Below, one piece after another: positions 7,960 through 17,032 of a stretch of DNA of 46,890 nt (the stretch's first letter is position 1; the number at the start of each line of letters is the position of its first letter). A program made the translations under genes and the position numbers. The notes beneath the pieces were generated by a model. The model searched no databases, had not been told where the DNA came from, and saw only the letters and a program-made list of their open reading frames with translations. The stretch is from contig CABZTD010000014.1 of the NCBI GenBank assembly GCA_902528515.1, positions 1 to 46,890 on the forward strand. Reading direction: 5' to 3'. Origin of the DNA: K189A clade bacterium (GTDB lineage Bacteria; Pseudomonadota; Gammaproteobacteria; Pseudomonadales; Azotimanducaceae).

Positions 7960-8241
7960 CGTTCTGCGCGTGTTGGCAGGTCTTCTAACCAACCCTTGAG
8001 CGTTGTGCACTGCGATAATGTACTGCCTAAACGTGGCACTTTACCTTCAACGCCACAGTCGCTCAGTCCAACAGCCCTCGCTTGGATCAGGAGATGTTAG
8101 TAGCAGTCTGCTCTCGATTGCCGCACCATTGATCCTTTGGAGTTTTCCGACGCCCGGAAGCTTTGTCCTTAATTTGCTGACGGGACGTTGTTTAGCATAA
8201 GAGCAAGTCTAGGGGCGTAAAATGAGTAGGGAGAGGCAAAC
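7960..8241. promoter_or_regulatory. Intergenic region before the acyl-CoA dehydrogenase
   Basis: About 280 bp with no convincing gene; it presumably holds the promoter for the plus-strand genes from 8242 on. I see no recognisable operator. Confidence 0.35.
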
Positions 8242-9396
8242 ATGACGGATTTATTCGAGAACTACACGTCACCATGGATGAACGATGAACTAACCATGCT
8301 GCGTGATGCGGCGCGCAAGTTTTTTACAACGGAGCTAGCACCGCAGCAGGAGCGCTGGGAAACTAACGGTATTGTCGATCGCGACGCTTGGACAAAGACA
8401 GGGGCCGCAGGGTTCTTGCTCGCGGAGATGCCCGTCGAATACGGCGGCGCAGGCGGGGACTATCGCCACGAGACTGTAATCATGGAAGAACAACTCAGAT
8501 CTGGAGCTTCGGGTCTCGGCACCCAGGTACACAGCCAAATTGTTGCGCCTTACTTTCTACACTACGGCAACAAAGAACAACGAGAACGTTGGTTGCCGGG
8601 TATGTCTGCGGGCACCAAGGTTGGCGCGATCGCTATGACGGAACCTAATACTGGCTCGGACTTGTAGAACATTCGTACCACGGCCATTCGCGATGGTGAC
8701 GAGTTCGTCATTAATGGATCGAAGACCTACATCAGCAACGGGCAGCACTGTGATCTGGTTATCGTAGTTACAAAAACGGATCCCTCCCAGGGCGCGAAGG
8801 GCATCAGCCTAATTGTGGTCGAAGAGGGCACCGAGGGTTTTAGTAAGGGCCGTAACCTTAAAAAGCTGGGCCAAGCAGCAGCAGACACTTCCGAGCTTTT
8901 TTTTGAAGACTGCAGAGTTCCGGCGGAAAATCTCGTCGGAGAGGAAGGTAGAGGCTTTGTGCAGCTCATGCAGCAGCTGCCCCAAGAGCGCTTAAATATC
9001 GCCCAGGCAGCAGTTGTGGATATGGAGCGGGCCATCACTCTAACCCTAGCGTTTGTAAAAGAGCGTAGAGCTTTTGGACAGCGCGTGCTGGATTTTCAAA
9101 ATACCAAGTTCAAGCTCGCGGAATGCAAAACCGAAGCGCTTATTGCGCGTACCTTTGTGGATCAATGCTTAGTGAAGCACCTAGCAGGTGAGCTGGATGC
9201 GTCAACGGCCTCCATGGCCAAATACTGGTGCACGGACAAACAAAACCAAATCATCGACACCTGTTTACAGCTACACGGCGGCGCAGGTTACATGGAGGAG
9301 TATCCTATCTCGCGCATGTACAAAGACGCGCGGGTGCAGTCCATTTACGGCGGCACCAACGAAATCATGAAAGAGTTGATAAGCCGCACACTTTGA
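8242..9396 (+). pseudogene. Acyl-CoA dehydrogenase interrupted by an in-frame TAG
   Basis: A full-length acyl-CoA dehydrogenase frame of 384 codons, except for TAG at codon 142 (8665-8667). The stop lies inside the conserved MTEPNTGSDL-x-NIRTTA segment, where the family normally has Gln; CAG to TAG is one transition. The same frame continues without further damage through the FAD- and substrate-binding regions to IYGGTNEIMK. The base is probably Glu249 in LPQERLN, as in long-chain/isovaleryl-type enzymes, since the C-terminal position is Gly. ATG has GGGAGAGG upstream. TAG is a normal stop elsewhere in this window, so recoding is unlikely; a recent nonsense mutation or a base-calling error fits. 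An N-terminal 141-residue fragment would be inactive. Confidence 0.85.
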
Positions 9397-9413
9397 AAAT
9401 CTTGGAGCAAACC

Positions 9414-10004
9414 ATGTTCACTCAGACTCTGACTTTGCCGATTAGGCTAATCATCGCCGTCGGCCTAATACTCTCAAGCCTTAGCGCCCAAGCGGCTTGG
9501 CAGCTGGTGAATGAGTCATCCCAACTGAACTTCATTTCCACCAAGGCCAGTCATATTGCAGAGACCCATACCTTTGATCTGCTCTCGGGGAGCATCTCCG
9601 ACACCGGTAGAGCCCAGCTCAATATCGACCTCGCTAGTGTCGCGACCGGTATCGATATCCGCAATGAACGCATGCAAACCATGCTTTTTAATGTGGTCGC
9701 TTTTCCTCAAGCCGAAATAACAACCAATCTCGATCTTGGCGAGTTTGCATCATTGACACGTCCGATGGTTAAACCCATTTCGGCCAAACTCAGCTTAGTA
9801 GGCCAATCGACCCAAGTGCAGGGCGATGTGCTAGTGGTGCCGGTTGATGGCAACACCGTGAACGTGACCACCGTTGCACCCATTGTAGTCAACGCCAACG
9901 GGCTAGAACTAGTCGCCGGCATCGAAGCACTACGAGAAGTTGCCGGCCTGCCCTCCATTAGCTACAGCGTACCCGTCACTTTTAGCCTGACCTTCCGCCG
10001 CTAA
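9414..10004 (+). CDS. YceI-family periplasmic protein
   Basis: 196-residue exported protein with a clear signal peptide (residues 1-28, ending LSAQAAW) followed by a YceI-type lipocalin-like beta barrel, a fold known to hold isoprenoid or amphiphilic lipids. Typical segments are LNFISTKASHIAETHTF, ATGIDIRNERM (61-71 region) and VVAFPQAEITT. ATG has GGAG eight bases upstream; it begins 17 bp after the acyl-CoA dehydrogenase stop and ends 17 bp before the next gene, so these genes probably share a transcript. Function is inferred from family only. Confidence 0.85.
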   Translation: MFTQTLTLPIRLIIAVGLILSSLSAQAAWQLVNESSQLNFISTKASHIAETHTFDLLSGSISDTGRAQLNIDLASVATGIDIRNERMQTMLFNVVAFPQAEITTNLDLGEFASLTRPMVKPISAKLSLVGQSTQVQGDVLVVPVDGNTVNVTTVAPIVVNANGLELVAGIEALREVAGLPSISYSVPVTFSLTFRR

Positions 10005-10021
10005 ACCGCGGCCAAGCCCAG

Positions 10022-11281
10022 ATGCTCGCCTATTGGCGATTTTACTGGCCCCTCGCCCTCATCGGGGTAGGCATGGTGCTATCGGTGCAGTTTCAAAATG
10101 CGACCCTGGCCAAATACCCCGATGCGGTGACGGAGTTGGCGGTACTTGCTCTAGCCTATGGCGTCTTTAGCTTTTTCAACGCCTCGCTACAGTTCATTGC
10201 CCAGCTGTCCAACGTGTATGCCCGCAGCCCTCACGCGACCCGCCAGTCTTGGCGATTTGTCGTGCTCGCGAGCACCCTCATCATGATGCCCCTAGCCGTC
10301 ATCGCCGGCACCCACAGCGGCATGGCCCTCATATCTACAATCTTCAGCATCGATAACAACCTGACCGGCAGGGTGGGTGAGTATCTGGTCCTGCTTTGCC
10401 CGCTTATTTTGCTGAACGGTCAGCGTCACTACTTTTCCGGCTTGTTGGTGCAGGTCAAACTCACCGGGTGGATGACCGCAATTAACTTCATCTACCTGGC
10501 TGTGGTCATCGCCACCCTGCTCACCGGCTTAGCATTGGCCATGAAGCCAGCCTACGTTGTGGTAGGTGCGGAGACAATTGGGGTTATCGTAATGCTCTCC
10601 CTTTTGCTATGGGCGTACTATCGCCTATACAAACCGCCTCAACGGCGCGAGCATGAAACCGTCACGTTTCGAGAGTTGTGGTTTTTTTTTATTCCGGTAT
10701 CCACCACTGGGGTCATGTTCGCCCTCAGCCGCCCGATCCTGTTCGCCTTTGTAGCACGCACACCGGACGGCATTGCGACCATTGCAGCGCTGCGAGTTGC
10801 CTTCGATTTCAGCATGATCTTTCAGCAGGCTGCTAATCAATTCCGACACTTTTTTATCAGCTTCGGCTTCAACGATCTGCCCAGCAAGCGCCGGTTCATG
10901 GTCTTTGTCGGCGCGGGCATTACGGCCATGATGCTTGTTTTCAGTTTGACGCCCATGCACAGCTTACTGTGGGGCTCGCTCATGGGACTACCGCCCCAGT
11001 TGTTATCGTTGTCCCGAGACGCCACCCTGATTATGTGTTTGATGCCGTCGATCATCATTTACCGCAACTACTTTCACTCACAGCTGATGATGGCACGCCG
11101 AACATCAGGCATGGCTTATGGCGGAATCGTTCGGGTATTTGGTATTTACGCCTGCGCCCAATTACTTTTCTCACTCGGCTGGCTAGACCATGTGACCGCT
11201 ACCTCTATTCTGATCTTGGGCTTTGTTATCGAGGCGATAATCGCCAAGACGTCGAGCCGACGGGCAGATTTGCTGAATTAG
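10022..11281 (+). CDS. Polytopic MOP-superfamily-like membrane protein (ANKH-like)
   Basis: 419-residue protein with roughly 10-12 membrane segments and two similar halves. The N-terminal half starts YWRFYWPLALIGVGM; the second half has ELWFFFIPVSTTGVMFALSRPIL, similar to the WWPLAL...ISRPI segment I recall in animal ANKH (progressive ankylosis protein), a MOP-superfamily relative of MATE and flippase proteins linked to pyrophosphate, ATP or citrate export. Substrate here is unknown. It lies 17 bp after the YceI gene. It has no recognisable Wzx or MurJ signature. Membrane transporter is nearly certain; ANKH relationship is a judgement from remembered sequence. Confidence 0.7.
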   Translation: MLAYWRFYWPLALIGVGMVLSVQFQNATLAKYPDAVTELAVLALAYGVFSFFNASLQFIAQLSNVYARSPHATRQSWRFVVLASTLIMMPLAVIAGTHSGMALISTIFSIDNNLTGRVGEYLVLLCPLILLNGQRHYFSGLLVQVKLTGWMTAINFIYLAVVIATLLTGLALAMKPAYVVVGAETIGVIVMLSLLLWAYYRLYKPPQRREHETVTFRELWFFFIPVSTTGVMFALSRPILFAFVARTPDGIATIAALRVAFDFSMIFQQAANQFRHFFISFGFNDLPSKRRFMVFVGAGITAMMLVFSLTPMHSLLWGSLMGLPPQLLSLSRDATLIMCLMPSIIIYRNYFHSQLMMARRTSGMAYGGIVRVFGIYACAQLLFSLGWLDHVTATSILILGFVIEAIIAKTSSRRADLLN

Positions 11282-11352
11282 CCGCCACCGTGTGCGATAG
11301 CTGATCTATACTGCTTCGCTCATCGCATAGCTAGTTGGTCAGGATTCCTTAT

Positions 11353-12240
11353 ATGGCAGTTACCTTGGGCCCCACCTCTCATACCTATTTTTCGCAGCGT
11401 CTGCGACTGCACTACATCGATTGGGGAAATCCTGATGCACCGCCAATGATCCTGATTCACGGCGGGCGGGATCATTGTCGCAACTGGGATTGGGTTGCCG
11501 AGCACTTTCGCCACGATTACCACATCATAGCGCCAGATTTGCGCGGTCATGGAGATAGTGAATGGATGGTCGGCGGCAGCTATAACCAAATAGACTACGT
11601 CTACGACATTGCTCAACTGCTCGATCAAAAGCAGATGTCGCCGGTAACCGTGATCGGCCACTCGCTGGGAGGGTCTATCTCCTTGCTCTATACCTCCCTT
11701 TACCCCGACAGAGTCAGCAAGCTGGTTGCCATTGAGGGCATGGGGCCGCCACCTTCAATGATCAAGGAACGCATGGGGCAAAGCATGAGCCAGCGGCTAC
11801 ACGACTGGATGAACGGCATTCGTAAGTCATCAGGACGTTTGGTTAGACGTTATCCGACCCTGGAGGAAGCCTTTCAGCGCATGCAGGCCGAGAACCCACA
11901 TTTATCCGAAGACCAGGCCCGACACCTAACCATTCATGGCAGCAATCAGAACGAGGACGGTACCTATAGCTGGAAATTCGATAACTACGTGCGTAACTTC
12001 TCTCCTATTGGCGTGCCCCTTGAAGAGATAGGCAAACTCTTCGGCGACATTACCTGCCCGACTCTGTTAGTGCGGGGCCTGGAGTCTTGGGCATCGGATC
12101 CGATTGCCGACGGCCGTACCAAGGCATTTAACTGTCTGCTGGAAGTGGAGGCCTTTGCTGACGCCGGACACTGGGTGCACCACGACCAGCTCGAAGGATT
12201 TGTCGCACGAGTCAAAAAGTTTTTGGAAACCTCAGCCTAG
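11353..12240 (+). CDS. Alpha/beta hydrolase
   Basis: 295-residue alpha/beta-hydrolase fold enzyme. Visible are the oxyanion segment LIHGGRDHCRNW, the DLRGHGDSEW strand-turn, the nucleophile elbow GHSLGG and the catalytic His in DAGHWVHHDQ. I chose ATG at 11353, with AGGA eight bases before it, over a TTG six codons upstream. It follows the ANKH-like gene by 71 bp and ends 10 bp before the CinA/nucleotidyltransferase gene. The cap domain (about residues 125-215) does not tell the substrate; an esterase or epoxide/haloalkane-like hydrolase is possible. Confidence 0.88.
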   Translation: MAVTLGPTSHTYFSQRLRLHYIDWGNPDAPPMILIHGGRDHCRNWDWVAEHFRHDYHIIAPDLRGHGDSEWMVGGSYNQIDYVYDIAQLLDQKQMSPVTVIGHSLGGSISLLYTSLYPDRVSKLVAIEGMGPPPSMIKERMGQSMSQRLHDWMNGIRKSSGRLVRRYPTLEEAFQRMQAENPHLSEDQARHLTIHGSNQNEDGTYSWKFDNYVRNFSPIGVPLEEIGKLFGDITCPTLLVRGLESWASDPIADGRTKAFNCLLEVEAFADAGHWVHHDQLEGFVARVKKFLETSA

Positions 12241-12250
12241 CCAAAACTCG

Positions 12251-13339
12251 ATGAACATTATACAAGCCTTACACGACTCTATGTGGCGCGGGGTGTTTCA
12301 TATCACCGGGGGCGGTGCATCGCTACTGTCCGAACTGCTGGCAGTGGCCGGTGCATCGCGCACGCTGCTGGATGCCTCCATACCCTATGCTGACCGAGCA
12401 CTGACCGATCTGTTGGGAACACCGACGGAGCAAGCCGCGTCGCAAGCTACAGCCAGAGCCTTGTCCATGGCAGCCTATCGACGAGCAGTGGACTTTGGCG
12501 GCAGCGATCACTTCGGGTTCGGCTGCACCGCGAGTCTGGTAACCGACCGCAAAAAGCGCGGCCAAACCCGAGCTCACTGGGCTATTCAGACTGCGAGTGC
12601 CACGCAAGATTTCTACCTCGAGCTCGACGCGACAAGAACCCGGGACGCACAGGAGACAGCTTTGCGAGAAGCTCTTATAGCCAGTTTGGGCGTGGTTTTA
12701 TTGGGCAGCAAACATACAGGGTTACAAGGCAATATCTGTAAAGCGACACCTCACTGGCAGCCTCTGCTGGGTTCTTACCCTTACCGATGGTGCAGTGGTC
12801 AGAGCGACGGCAGCTTGATCTTGCCAGGTTCGTTCAATCCCGTGCATGAAGGCCATTACCAAATGCTGCAAGTTGCCGAGGAAATCACGGGGAAAATAGG
12901 TGACTTTGAGCTCACCTTGCGCAACTCGGACAAGCCCGACCTTGATTATCTGTCTGTCCAAGAACGTCTTGCAAAGATAACAGACCGGAATGTGTGGCTG
13001 ACGAACCAGGCAAACTTCTCTGCCAAGGCCGAACTCTTTCCCGGCGCCACCTTTGTTATAGGCGCTGATACTATGGTGCGCATTGGCGAACTTCGCTTTT
13101 ATGAGGAAAATCCAGCCAAGCTGGCCGCCGCCGTCTCGCGATTAGCAACCCTCGACGTTAGTTTCTTGGTATTAGGTCGTGTAGTCGGTAATCGCTTTAT
13201 CTCGCTCGACGATATCAAGCTACCAACCCCCCTGCGTGCACTTTGCCGAGGCGTACCGGAGTCGGTGTATCGCAACGACATATCCTCTACGCGCATACGC
13301 GCAAAACGGGAACTCAATAGACCAAATTCGCAGAAATAA
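12251..13339 (+). CDS. CinA-like / NMN-NaMN adenylyltransferase-like fusion protein
   Basis: 362-residue two-domain protein. The N-terminal half (about 1-165) resembles the C-terminal domain of CinA/PncC (NMN deamidase): ITGGGASLLSELLAVAGASR and the following YADRALTDLLG match the CTGG...GAS...Y...LLG pattern. However, the Ser of the usual ESCTGG motif appears to be His (FHITGG), so deamidase activity is doubtful. The C-terminal half (about 185-355) is a HIGH-type nucleotidyltransferase with GSFNPVHEGH (from residue 193) and ISSTRIRA near the end, like NadD/NMNAT. The two domains would join consecutive steps of pyridine nucleotide salvage. ATG at 12251 has no strong ribosome site. Its last 26 bp overlap the convergent MATE gene. 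Confidence 0.8.
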   Translation: MNIIQALHDSMWRGVFHITGGGASLLSELLAVAGASRTLLDASIPYADRALTDLLGTPTEQAASQATARALSMAAYRRAVDFGGSDHFGFGCTASLVTDRKKRGQTRAHWAIQTASATQDFYLELDATRTRDAQETALREALIASLGVVLLGSKHTGLQGNICKATPHWQPLLGSYPYRWCSGQSDGSLILPGSFNPVHEGHYQMLQVAEEITGKIGDFELTLRNSDKPDLDYLSVQERLAKITDRNVWLTNQANFSAKAELFPGATFVIGADTMVRIGELRFYEENPAKLAAAVSRLATLDVSFLVLGRVVGNRFISLDDIKLPTPLRALCRGVPESVYRNDISSTRIRAKRELNRPNSQK

Positions 13340-14732
13340 TAGTTTTCCATCGGCCCTGGTGGAAGCGCCAAATCAGCAGCACCCCTTTCAAAATATAGTC
13401 TCCGACCAGGGCCGCGTAGACCCATACTACCGGCAGCCTGAGATAAGCCGCGACTGCCGCTAGGCCGCAGCGTATTACCAGCAGCCCCAAAATAGTGGCG
13501 ACTAGCGGGAAACGCGTATCGCCAGCGCCGCGCAGCGCCCCACCGATGGCGAACTCCACAGCCAGCAACGGCATCATCGCCCCTAGCACATAAATAAATT
13601 GAACCGTATATGCGATGGTGAGATCGCCATCGCCGATAAAGTATTTGGCGAGGGCCTGAGCATAAATCATGATCGCCAGGCCAATCGTTCCCATGGACGC
13701 AATCGCTAAGTACATAGAGCGCCATCCGCTCCGAACTGCGCCAGAAAAGTCCTTGGCTCCCAAATGCTGGCCCACCAAGGTGGAACCCGCGATAGAAAAC
13801 CCAAATCCGACGGTCATACATATCGCGAGAATATTTACGCCAATACTGTAGGCGGCAAAAGCCTCGGTGCCGTAATTGTTGCCAATAACTACCAAGAAAA
13901 TGAAAAAGCCCAGCTGAAAGACCCCCTGTTCTAGGGCAGCGGGGTAACCTATGTTGAGCAACTGTTTCAAACGCTGGCGTCGCCACCACCCACCACTAAC
14001 GTGACGAACTCGAAATTTTTGCCGAACCCAGAGGATCAAAAGAACCAAGGTGCCTAGAGAAAAAGCGATGCCTGCAGCCACGGCAGCCCCCGCGACTCCC
14101 ATCTCCGGCATTCCCCAACGCCCAAAAATAAAAGCGTATAGCAGAGGCAAGTTCATGACATTGATACCCGCAGAAATCCACAGCGGTGACCACGCATCGC
14201 CAGAAGCACGCAACGCCGCGCTCAAAATCAGCATGCCGGCAAAGGCGATATTGAAAAAGGATAACCAGCGAATATTGAGCGTGGCCATGGCGAGGGTTTC
14301 GTCGTCAAGTCCAAAAACACCGGCCATCGAAGCCGCGAACAAGAACCCTAGTACCGCGACCACGGCGGCCAGCGAACCACCGAGCACCAGCGATGCCATG
14401 GTGACGCGGCTGGCTTCTTCGTAGTCACCTGCGCCCCAAGCGCGGGCGACCAGGGCAGTGGTACCTGCGCTTACTGCCATCAGGATAGCAAGCATGGCGA
14501 ACATGACTCGCTGCCCCGCTCCCACTGCAGCTAGGGCTTGGGGACCCAGTTCTCCGACGAATTTGGTTTGAACCATACCTACGATGGTGTAACTGAGATT
14601 CCCTAGAATGCTAGGAAAAGCCAGCTCCCAGATTGATAGGCGCTTAGTGGCATCGCCGAGCGACCCTGAGATTTGCCCATCAGGCTCAGAAACCAGCTGA
14701 TTTTGCCCTTTCGATAAATCGGAGTTGCTCAC
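13314..14732 (-). CDS. MATE family efflux transporter
   Basis: 472-residue inner-membrane protein with 12 predicted helices in two repeats, of the multidrug and toxin extrusion family (drug:Na+ or H+ antiport). Family-like parts include PSILGNLSYTIVGMVQTKFVG, AVGAGQRVMFA, GTTALVARAWGAGDYEEA in the first half and GSTLVGQHLGAKDFSGA in the second. The start is GTG at 14732 with a weak GAG five bases upstream; the N terminus is about 35 residues longer than usual and hydrophilic. It is divergent from the LLM flavoenzyme at 14945 and its 3' end overlaps the CinA-like fusion gene by 26 bp. Substrate unknown. Confidence 0.9.
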   Translation of the reverse strand: MSNSDLSKGQNQLVSEPDGQISGSLGDATKRLSIWELAFPSILGNLSYTIVGMVQTKFVGELGPQALAAVGAGQRVMFAMLAILMAVSAGTTALVARAWGAGDYEEASRVTMASLVLGGSLAAVVAVLGFLFAASMAGVFGLDDETLAMATLNIRWLSFFNIAFAGMLILSAALRASGDAWSPLWISAGINVMNLPLLYAFIFGRWGMPEMGVAGAAVAAGIAFSLGTLVLLILWVRQKFRVRHVSGGWWRRQRLKQLLNIGYPAALEQGVFQLGFFIFLVVIGNNYGTEAFAAYSIGVNILAICMTVGFGFSIAGSTLVGQHLGAKDFSGAVRSGWRSMYLAIASMGTIGLAIMIYAQALAKYFIGDGDLTIAYTVQFIYVLGAMMPLLAVEFAIGGALRGAGDTRFPLVATILGLLVIRCGLAAVAAYLRLPVVWVYAALVGDYILKGVLLIWRFHQGRWKTIISANLVY

Positions 14733-14800
14733 TCAGTCTCGATACCTTGAATCCGCGCCTCGTGCTGCGCTCATTGTTTTAGCGCATAGCTAATCAATTT

Positions 14801-14814
14801 AGCGTGATTACGCT
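14801..14814. promoter_or_regulatory. Operator-like palindrome in divergent intergenic region
   Basis: AGCGT-GATT-ACGCT, a perfect 5-bp dyad with a 4-base centre, preceded by another TTTAGCG copy about 20 bases upstream (14778-14784 and 14798-14804). It lies midway between the divergent MATE and LLM genes, where a shared regulator might bind. No regulator gene is adjacent. Confidence 0.3.
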
Positions 14815-14944
14815 GGCTCAACTAGACATGAATGGCTGTCTTCCCAACCATCGCATAAAGTGGCAAAGAATTCCTACGCTTTGGCCCGGAAGACCAGAAA
14901 GGTTAAGCTATCTTATTTTCTGGCGGTAGTTGAGGAAGAGATTC

Positions 14945-15820
14945 ATGGATGTAGGCAAGTTAGGCATTTGGTACTTTTTCGACAACGCCAGCTCGCCTGA
15001 AGCCGCGGCATCTGCGAAACGGATCGAGTCTCTTGGTTACGACACCCTATGGTTGCCCGAGACTGTCGGCAAGAATCCCTTTGTGCTGGCGGCCTGGCTG
15101 CTGGCCAACACCACACGGCTAAAGGTAGCAACGGGAATCGCTAACATTTACCACCGGGAACCCACGGTGAGTCGGGCACTGCAATACACCCTAGGTGAGC
15201 AATCTGCCGACCGGTTCATGATGGCCATAGGCGTCTCCCATAAACCCTTAGTAGAAGGTGTGCGAAAACTGGAATACGGCCCCCCAGTCGCCACCATGCG
15301 CAACTACCTAGAGCAGATGGATACCGCTCCCTATACCGCGGTGCGTAATGAAAACGATCCGCTCACCCTGATTGCAGCACTTGGGCCAAAAATGCTCGAG
15401 CTGGCCAAAACCCACACCCAAGGTGCACACCCCTATTTCACTGGCCCGTCGCATACCAAGATGGCTCGCGACATTCTAGGTAAGGGGCCGCTGCTGTGCG
15501 TCGAGCAAAAAGTCATTTTAGAAACTGATGCCGACAAGGCCCGGGAACTGGCGCGCCCAGTCGCCAAGATCTACAACCGCCTGCCCAACTATCGCAACAA
15601 CTGGCTGCGTATGGGCCTAACCGATAACGACATCGATAACCTCAGCGACCGATTTATTGACGAAACCTTCGCTTGGGGAGACGTCGATGCCATTCGAGAG
15701 AGGATCGGTGCACATATGCAGGCGGGCGCGGATCATGTCTGCATTCAGCCGATCAATACCAACGGCGTTTTCGGCGATATTCATTGGGAGTGTTTAGAGG
15801 CGCTGTCGCCAGCAAGTTAA
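14945..15820 (+). CDS. LLM-class (luciferase-like, F420/FMN) oxidoreductase
   Basis: 291-residue luciferase-like TIM-barrel flavoenzyme. Features: LGIWYFFDNASSPEAA at the N terminus, SLGYDTLWLPE, the TRLKVATGIANIY strand and a C-terminal QAGADHVCIQP strand with little insertion, like the F420-dependent family often called TIGR03620. I chose ATG at 14945, with GAGGAAGAG four bases upstream, over TTG at 14930. Such enzymes oxidise or hydroxylate small organics using F420 or FMN; the cofactor cannot be told. It is transcribed away from the MATE gene and converges on the nitronate monooxygenase gene. Confidence 0.87.
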   Translation: MDVGKLGIWYFFDNASSPEAAASAKRIESLGYDTLWLPETVGKNPFVLAAWLLANTTRLKVATGIANIYHREPTVSRALQYTLGEQSADRFMMAIGVSHKPLVEGVRKLEYGPPVATMRNYLEQMDTAPYTAVRNENDPLTLIAALGPKMLELAKTHTQGAHPYFTGPSHTKMARDILGKGPLLCVEQKVILETDADKARELARPVAKIYNRLPNYRNNWLRMGLTDNDIDNLSDRFIDETFAWGDVDAIRERIGAHMQAGADHVCIQPINTNGVFGDIHWECLEALSPAS

Positions 15821-15832
15821 GACAAGTGGCTT

Positions 15833-15852
15833 GGGGCCGTAATCTGGGCCCC
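15833..15852. terminator. GC-rich hairpin between convergent genes
   Basis: GGGGCC (15833-15838) and GGCCCC (15847-15852) with an 8-base loop, in the 45-bp gap between the convergent LLM and nitronate monooxygenase genes. There is no T run on either side, so it is only a candidate terminator. Confidence 0.4.
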
Positions 15853-15865
15853 TCAGCGCATGGAC

Positions 15866-16987
15866 TTATCGCAACAAATTCGTGGTACCTGACAGCGCCT
15901 GTTCCGCTCCAAACACCAGCTCGTCAAAGATCTCCTTGGCGGGCCTGACCGCCTTGATCATACCGATGCCCTGACCCGCGAAACCGGGGTTTACATCTCC
16001 TCGACCTTCCTTATTGGCGGCAGCCATCACCGGCCCAGAAATCATGCCCTGATATGGCATTGGAAGCGGTTCGACATCTTCACGTACCCAATGATCGGTC
16101 CATTTTGAACGAATAATACGCGCAGGCTTGCCGGTAACCGTGCGCGATACCGAGGTGCCTTCTTCCGTGGCATCGATAATGGCCTGCTTTTGAAAGTCGA
16201 AGATATTGGCCTCCTCCGATGCCAAAAAAGCCGAGCCAACCCAGACACCTTCAGCGCCTAACATGAGCGCTGCGGCCACGCCACGCCCGTCGGAGATACC
16301 GCCAGCGCCCAACACTGGTGTATCACCGACGGCATCTACCACCTGTGGAATCAGCGCCATGGTGCCCACTGGTGAGTTATGCCCCCCGCCGTCGTGCCCT
16401 TGAGCGACGATGATGTCGAGGCCAGAGGACTTCACCTGTACAGCATGGCGCACTGCGCCAATGACAGCCATTACCTTGGTGCCGTTCGCCCGCAGTTCAG
16501 TCATCCAGGGGCCGGGATTACCCAAGCCTGAGGCATATACGGGCACCCGCTCTTGGATGATTACCTCCATTTGCGCCTCGAAAAACTCCTTGGTGAAAAG
16601 TGCTGGCTCATCATCGTCCGGGCTGCGCTGAAGCGAGCCAGGTTCGGGGGGCTCAAGACCTTCCTGGCGCATGAATGCTTCAGCAAAGGCCTGGCGCTCA
16701 GGCAGAAGATCCATGGGTGTCGGGCCGTCGTCGTCGTCGTAATTGGCTCGACGCACTGATGCCGGCAACAGGGTATCCACGCCAAAGGGCTTATCAGTCA
16801 TCTCGCGGGTTTGACGAATCCACTCCCGTAGTTGCCGAGGCCCGCAGGCTGCCGCGCCCAGCACGCCAAGGCCACCGGCATTGGACACTGCTGCAGCCAA
16901 AGCGGGACTACTGGCCCCACCCATACCTGCCAGTACGATGGGTTGTTCTATTTCCAGTATTTCGCAAACGCGACTTTGAAGTTTCAT
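15866..16987 (-). CDS. Nitronate monooxygenase / 2-nitropropane dioxygenase-like FMN enzyme
   Basis: 373-residue FMN-binding TIM-barrel protein. Family marks: IEQPIVLAGMGGASSPALAAAVSNAGGLGVL at the N terminus (parts of the FMN site), the GHDGGGHNSPVGT loop, PVLGAGGISDGRGVAAAL and GAEGVWVGSAFLA. Between about residues 80 and 130 there is an acidic insertion relative to short nitronate monooxygenases, as in actinobacterial and lipid-degrader homologues. Start ATG has AGGAGAGGAG upstream. It lies 45 bp after the flavin reductase gene on the same strand, so the two probably form an operon in which the reductase could supply reduced flavin. Substrate unknown. Confidence 0.88.
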   Translation of the reverse strand: MKLQSRVCEILEIEQPIVLAGMGGASSPALAAAVSNAGGLGVLGAAACGPRQLREWIRQTREMTDKPFGVDTLLPASVRRANYDDDDGPTPMDLLPERQAFAEAFMRQEGLEPPEPGSLQRSPDDDEPALFTKEFFEAQMEVIIQERVPVYASGLGNPGPWMTELRANGTKVMAVIGAVRHAVQVKSSGLDIIVAQGHDGGGHNSPVGTMALIPQVVDAVGDTPVLGAGGISDGRGVAAALMLGAEGVWVGSAFLASEEANIFDFQKQAIIDATEEGTSVSRTVTGKPARIIRSKWTDHWVREDVEPLPMPYQGMISGPVMAAANKEGRGDVNPGFAGQGIGMIKAVRPAKEIFDELVFGAEQALSGTTNLLR

Positions 16988-17032
16988 GCTCCTCTCCTAA
17001 CTCATTCGACTCATTGTCTGATTGTACTGTTT

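Noticed and set aside
8003-8200. Short plus-strand open frame before the acyl-CoA dehydrogenase
   Set aside because: No ribosome site or similarity; intergenic.
8665-8667. TAG read as pyrrolysine or otherwise recoded in the acyl-CoA dehydrogenase
   Set aside because: TAG is the normal stop of several intact genes here (cmoB, glutathione peroxidase, alpha/beta hydrolase, second acyl-CoA dehydrogenase); the codon replaces a common Gln, so a mutation is simpler.
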